In this document: positions 12,901-16,467 of the stretch, piece by piece
Layout: every line of letters starts with the position of its first letter
Position numbering within the stretch: the stretch's first letter is position 1
Source of the DNA: Spirochaetales bacterium
Lineage (GTDB): Bacteria > Spirochaetota > Spirochaetia > DSM-27196 > SLST01
Reading direction: 5' to 3'
Length of the DNA: 16,467 nt
NCBI GenBank assembly: GCA_007130265.1
Contig: SLST01000122.1
Location: 1 to 16,467 of the forward strand
Made by a program: the position numbers and the translations under genes
The notes under the pieces: model-generated
What the model was told of the DNA's origin: nothing
The model's input: the letters and a program-made list of their open reading frames with translations, nothing else
Databases searched by the model: none

Positions 12901-15063
12901 CTACTCGTCGTCCCAGATTCTGCGCCAGTCGACTCGCCCGTCCCGCGAGCCGCGACCTCTTCGCGCGGGCGAACGGCGACGCAGCTCGGATACGGCGGTC
13001 CCGACCAGGAGAAGAACCAGAACGGTACCTGACGATCCGGGGAACCAGTCTCCAAGGCGCGTGTAGACCGTCGTGCGCAGCTCCGGTATGCGGACCTCGG
13101 AAACCATCGCGGCCTCCTCGAAGTACGGAGCGGTCTGCAGGATGCGCCCGGCAATGTCGATGTGTCCGGTAAGCCCGGACGCAGTCGTGCGGAGGACCGG
13201 CCTTCGGTTTTCGACGGCGCGAAAGAGACCGGCGACGAAGTGCTGTTTCGCCTGGACCTCGGCGAGCGACCAGTAGTCGTTGGAGATGTTGAGGATCACC
13301 TCGGCCCCTTCGGCAACCATGGTCCGGACGAGATCGGGGAAAACGTCCTCGTAGCAGATGGGGGTTGAAAACCGCACGAGCGGGTGCTCGAACACGGTGT
13401 GATCGCGCCCCTCGGCCCAGAAGTGAACGTCGAACTCGAGCAGGAGCTCGTAGACCCAGGGTAGCTGCTCACGGTACGGGAAGTGCTCGGTGAACGGCAC
13501 GAGCTTGATCTTGCGGTACGTTTCACGCCTCTCGCCGGTGGGATCGAAGAGCACCGCGGCGTTGTAGTGGTTTCGTTCGATCTCCCGGCCATCGTCATCG
13601 GAGACGACCTCGTAGTCGTCGTTGCCGGTCAGGAGCCACGTTCCGAGCCCACGCTGGTAGTCGAGGAGTTCGAGCACGAGGCGATGGAATCGCCGCACCG
13701 AATCATCGGCCGACCAGCGCCGGATATTCGGGACAAAGGCGGTCTCGGACCAGACGACGAGATCGGGTCGGGCGCCCATCGTCGAGTCCGTCAACGATGC
13801 GAGCGTGGCGAAAGTCTGCTCGTAGTCGCTCTTGCGCGGATCATTGTTCTGCTGGATCTGAGCGACCGTCACGGTACGAGCCGGAGCGTCCGCCGGGGTG
13901 TTTGCCCGCAGCATGAAAACTCCGGCTACCGTCACCACGCCAATGAGACCGGCGGTCACCGCCAACCAGCGGAAGTCGCGTCGCACGGCGAGGACGGTCT
14001 GCCGTTCGAACCGCGTCCGCCGCGAGCACGAACGTTCGATCGCGCTCCCGAGCCACTCGGCGATCGCTGAGTTGCCGAGCAGCACGAGGAAGCTCATTCC
14101 CCAAACGCCCGTGACCTCGGTAACCTGGATGAGCGGCAGAACCGAGTACTGCGAGTGTGCCGCAAGCGCCCAGGGGTAGCCCAGGAACCCGACCGATCGC
14201 AGATACTCGAAGAGGGTGAAGGCGAGCGGGAAGACCAGAAACCGCGCCCATCGAACGTGTCGGTAGGCCAAGAGAAAGAGCGGCGTGAAGATCAGATAGT
14301 AGATCAAGAAGAAGAAGACGGTGATCTGCAGCGACACGAGGCTGAAGGTGCCGAGCCAGTAGCTCGAGAGCAGCGTCGTGAAGACCCCGAAGGTCACGCC
14401 GTAGAAGACTCCCTGTCCGAATCGCACGGTTCGCAGCACCATCAGCAGCGGGACGAAGGCGATCCATCCGAGCGGCCAGAACCCTTCCAGACTGAGAAAC
14501 GAAGGCATGGCTATCGCCACGAGGAACGCCGAAAGGAGCGTGAGCGCGAAAGCCCATGCGCGCACGACCGTATCAGGCGGTCGGGACCGAATGGCGCACG
14601 TCGCCTGCACAAGCTCGGGCCGGACGATCCGGACGAGCAGATAGGTCGCGAGGTTGACTGCGACGAGCGGGAAGACCCGGACCCAGGCGAGCAGCCGTTC
14701 GGTCCGCGTATCGAGGGCAAGTCGGAGGTTCCCCCCGCTCTCGATGAAGCGGTGGACGTAGTCCATGTTCGCGTTCAGGGCGAAGATGTAGGTGAACAGA
14801 AAAAAAAGCAGCGAAACGGCGGCGAGCATCTCCGGGACGAGAAGCGTCCGACGGTAACGCGCCCGGGAGAAACGGGTTGGGCCGGCCGAGGAGAGGAAGA
14901 GGAGCAGCCCCCACAGGTAGTGGACGGAAAGGATGAGGAAGAAGGGAAGGTCGCCTAGACCCGGATCAACCTTGGCTGCGGGACTGCCGAAGACTATGTA
15001 GGTAACCGCGAACGACACCGCAAGGTACATCGCTGCGTTGATACGGCCAACGGAGATCGTCAC
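12901..15063 (-). CDS. lnt: Apolipoprotein N-acyltransferase Lnt with long N-terminal membrane extension
   Basis: 720 residues, against about 512 in E. coli. The extra length is mainly at the N-terminus (about 1-165), with four added hydrophobic segments at roughly 11-26, 40-60, 76-96 and 126-148. The usual Lnt membrane core follows (about 168-385), including SLEGFWPLGWIAFVPLLM (191-208) and the FEYLRSVGFLGYPW segment (285-298). The periplasmic nitrilase domain (about 396-660) has the catalytic triad E440 (WSETAF), K518 (YRKIKLVPF) and C570 (TPICYED), and a last membrane helix lies at about 678-692. Lnt transfers an acyl chain from a phospholipid to the N-terminal cysteine of lipoproteins, the final maturation step. 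The GTG at 15063 lacks a Shine-Dalgarno but sits at the predicted transcription start; the ATG at 15030 is an alternative that would leave the first helix at the very terminus. Confidence 0.93.
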   Translation of the reverse strand: MTISVGRINAAMYLAVSFAVTYIVFGSPAAKVDPGLGDLPFFLILSVHYLWGLLLFLSSAGPTRFSRARYRRTLLVPEMLAAVSLLFFLFTYIFALNANMDYVHRFIESGGNLRLALDTRTERLLAWVRVFPLVAVNLATYLLVRIVRPELVQATCAIRSRPPDTVVRAWAFALTLLSAFLVAIAMPSFLSLEGFWPLGWIAFVPLLMVLRTVRFGQGVFYGVTFGVFTTLLSSYWLGTFSLVSLQITVFFFLIYYLIFTPLFLLAYRHVRWARFLVFPLAFTLFEYLRSVGFLGYPWALAAHSQYSVLPLIQVTEVTGVWGMSFLVLLGNSAIAEWLGSAIERSCSRRTRFERQTVLAVRRDFRWLAVTAGLIGVVTVAGVFMLRANTPADAPARTVTVAQIQQNNDPRKSDYEQTFATLASLTDSTMGARPDLVVWSETAFVPNIRRWSADDSVRRFHRLVLELLDYQRGLGTWLLTGNDDYEVVSDDDGREIERNHYNAAVLFDPTGERRETYRKIKLVPFTEHFPYREQLPWVYELLLEFDVHFWAEGRDHTVFEHPLVRFSTPICYEDVFPDLVRTMVAEGAEVILNISNDYWSLAEVQAKQHFVAGLFRAVENRRPVLRTTASGLTGHIDIAGRILQTAPYFEEAAMVSEVRIPELRTTVYTRLGDWFPGSSGTVLVLLLVGTAVSELRRRSPARRGRGSRDGRVDWRRIWDDE

Positions 15064-15069
15064 AGGGAC

Positions 15070-15098
15070 AGGATATTGGATTCGACTGCCGCGGGCAA
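15070..15098 (-). promoter_or_regulatory. Sigma-70-type promoter for lnt
   Basis: Minus-strand TTGCCC (15093-15098, 4 of 6), a 17-base spacer and TATCCT (15070-15075, 4 of 6). The GTG start at 15063 begins six bases after the -10, where transcription is expected to start, so the message may be leaderless. Confidence 0.35.
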
Positions 15099-15120
15099 TC
15101 TGAAGGGTTGCGGTCGAGCT

Positions 15121-15130
15121 GCCGGCCGGC
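15121..15130. repeat. 10-bp perfect palindrome between lnt and the acyltransferase gene
   Basis: GCCGGCCGGC is its own reverse complement and lies in the 127-base divergent intergenic region. It could be part of an operator, but such GC palindromes are also expected by chance in DNA this GC-rich. Nothing else is evident between the two promoters. Confidence 0.2.
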
Positions 15131-15173
15131 GGATGAATCTCGAAACGGGGTGGTCTTCAAGCGGAGCTTCGTC

Positions 15174-15179
15174 TATAAT
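15174..15179 (+). promoter_or_regulatory. -10 element for the acyltransferase gene
   Basis: A perfect TATAAT whose predicted transcription start (about 15186) is some 5 bases before the ATG at 15191. No convincing -35 is seen 16-18 bases upstream. The in-frame TTG at 15179 overlaps the -10 and so cannot be the start if this promoter is used. Confidence 0.4.
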
Positions 15180-15190
15180 TGGGCTGCTCT

Positions 15191-16465
15191 ATGCGTGATG
15201 TGATATCCGAACGAGTGGCGCGAGCGCGCAGACGTCGCCACGCGCGACGCGCGCGGCGGAGAATCAGGGGCTCGCAGGCGCTCAACAAAGTGCTGCGCCT
15301 GACACTCGGGCCATGGCTCGTACGCCGGTACCGGGTGACCGCCGAGAATCGGGAGCTACTCAGGCGGCTGCGCCCGCCCTATCTCGTTTTGCCGAACCAC
15401 TCGTCGGTTTGGGACCCCTTCTTCGTGAACAACTTCGTCCCGGGTGTCATCCACTACGTCGTGTCGGACGCGAACTTCCGCTCGAAGCTCGTGGAGTTCG
15501 GGCTCGGACTCGTCGGCTCCATCCCCAAGACCAAGGTGATGTCGGATCTCGATACCGTGAAGAATATCATGAAGGTCAAGGAAGCAGGCGGGATCGTCGG
15601 CATCTTTCCGGAGGGCCAGAACACGTGGGACGGACACACGCTGCCCATGTACTTCTCAACCGCCAAGCTCGCGAAACTGCTGAAGGTCCCGGTTGTCACC
15701 GCGCGAATCTCGGGGGCCTATCTCTCGAAACCACGCTGGTCGAGGGCCCGTCGACGCGGAAGGATCACCATCCGTTACGACCTTGCGTTCACGCCCGAGC
15801 AACTGCGGAAGGCGAGTACTCAGGAGATCGACGCCCGGGTTCTCGAGCTGCTCGATCACGACGACTATGAGTTCAACCGCGTCCACCGGCACAAATACAT
15901 CGGACCGAATCGTGCCGAGTACGCGGAGATCGCCCTTTTCACCTGCCCTCAGTGCCGTGAGTTCGCGAACCTGCGGTCAAGCGGGAACCTCCTTGGATGC
16001 CGCGAGTGCGGCTACACGGTTCGCCTTGGTCTCTACGGGTTCTTCACGCCGGTGTCCGGGACCTGCCGCTTCGACACGATCCGGGAGTGGAATCTCTGGC
16101 AGATCGAGGAACTGCGTCGGCGCATCGACGACTTCGTTACTTCCGCGGAGGATACTCCGCTGTTCACGGAGGAACGAGTCAAGGTCGAGATCGGGTACAA
16201 GTCCATGCCGCTCGAGGCGTACGGCACAGGGCGTCTTGAGCTGTACCCGGGGCGAATCGAGCTCTCGGGTAGAGGCGGGGCTCGCGACGTGTTCGAGATC
16301 GGCCGAATCGTCGGCATGAATGTCCAGAGCAATGAGTATCTGGAGTTCTACCACCGCGATCACCTGTTCAAAATCACCATCCTCGACCCGCGCGGATGCA
16401 CCTACAAGTGGGACCTTGCAACGAGATTCATGCAGGAACGAGCCGCTTCGTCGATTGTCGTCTGA
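15191..16465 (+). CDS. PlsC-type acyltransferase with zinc ribbon and PH/GRAM-like C-terminal domain
   Basis: 424 residues, longer than the typical 1-acylglycerol-3-phosphate acyltransferase (about 240). The N-terminus (1-46) is extremely Arg-rich and could bind anionic lipid. The acyltransferase domain has NHSSVWD (69-75, the HX4D catalytic motif) and FPEGQNTW (139-146, the glycerol-phosphate binding motif). Then comes a zinc-ribbon-like pair, CPQC (252-255) and CREC (270-273), and after a helical stretch (about 295-318) a beta-rich region (about 328-412) whose YGTGRLELYPGRIEL opening looks like a PH or GRAM domain. The core probably acylates a lysophospholipid or similar substrate at the inner membrane; the substrate cannot be read from sequence. 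ATG 15191 is preferred over the TTG at 15179. Divergent from lnt, possibly sharing regulation, since both act on phospholipid acyl chains. Confidence 0.85.
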   Translation: MRDVISERVARARRRRHARRARRRIRGSQALNKVLRLTLGPWLVRRYRVTAENRELLRRLRPPYLVLPNHSSVWDPFFVNNFVPGVIHYVVSDANFRSKLVEFGLGLVGSIPKTKVMSDLDTVKNIMKVKEAGGIVGIFPEGQNTWDGHTLPMYFSTAKLAKLLKVPVVTARISGAYLSKPRWSRARRRGRITIRYDLAFTPEQLRKASTQEIDARVLELLDHDDYEFNRVHRHKYIGPNRAEYAEIALFTCPQCREFANLRSSGNLLGCRECGYTVRLGLYGFFTPVSGTCRFDTIREWNLWQIEELRRRIDDFVTSAEDTPLFTEERVKVEIGYKSMPLEAYGTGRLELYPGRIELSGRGGARDVFEIGRIVGMNVQSNEYLEFYHRDHLFKITILDPRGCTYKWDLATRFMQERAASSIVV

Positions 16466-16467
16466 AC

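Noticed and set aside
15179..15190. TTG at 15179 as the start of the acyltransferase
   Set aside because: It overlaps the perfect TATAAT at 15174-15179, and a normal ATG follows four codons later.
1..16467. CRISPR array, defence island, prophage or mobile element
   Set aside because: No short regularly spaced repeats, transposase, integrase, nuclease or phage-like proteins are seen; all recognised genes are housekeeping or envelope genes.

Overview
The window looks like chromosomal core DNA from a high-GC (roughly low-60s percent by eye, not counted), diderm, flagellated bacterium. The best guess is a free-living spirochaete (Spirochaetaceae or a relative). This rests on the combination of an N-terminal STAS-like fragment of a type I associate with spirochaetes, a MinD/FlhG-like ATPase next to a FapA (DUF342) protein and Lgt, and an OmpA-like protein with a divergent peptidoglycan site. 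It is an inference from families and gene order, not from a marker gene. I see no rRNA, tRNA, CRISPR, insertion sequence, phage or plasmid gene. Coding density is very high, and the longest gap between genes is about 150 bases.

Layout, left to right. (1) The start of a leftward STAS-like gene leaves the window at base 1. It shares a divergent promoter region with a small secreted protein (247-711). (2) A leftward NtrC-like AAA+ regulator (717-1844) converges on that gene. Its receiver has lost its Asp, Thr and Lys, and it has no DNA-binding domain. (3) A rightward FxsA membrane protein (1949-2395) converges on a leftward, overlapping operon ctpA - rsmE - wecG/tagA-like (5375 to 2405): an S41 processing protease, a 16S rRNA methyltransferase and an atypical GT26-type glycosyltransferase. 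(4) A rightward, tightly overlapping four-gene operon follows (5453-11011): a small four-helix membrane protein, a MinD/FlhG-like ATPase, a 990-residue FapA with four copies of its N-terminal repeat, and prolipoprotein diacylglyceryl transferase (lgt). (5) A single-pass inner-membrane protein with an OmpA-like periplasmic domain (11079-12017) converges on a lipoprotein with two chitobiase-C-like repeats (12062-12832) and a long apolipoprotein N-acyltransferase (lnt, 12901-15063). (6) A rightward PlsC-type acyltransferase with a zinc ribbon and a PH-like C-terminus (15191-16465) ends two bases before the window does.

Functional threads. Lipoprotein maturation is represented by Lgt (first step), Lnt (last step) and one lipoprotein substrate; the signal peptidase Lsp is not here. 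The MinD-like ATPase and giant FapA are translationally linked and are the most likely new module, probably concerned with positioning or assembling envelope or flagellar structures. Several promoters place the predicted transcription start at or within a few bases of the start codon of genes lacking a Shine-Dalgarno sequence, which suggests leaderless mRNAs.
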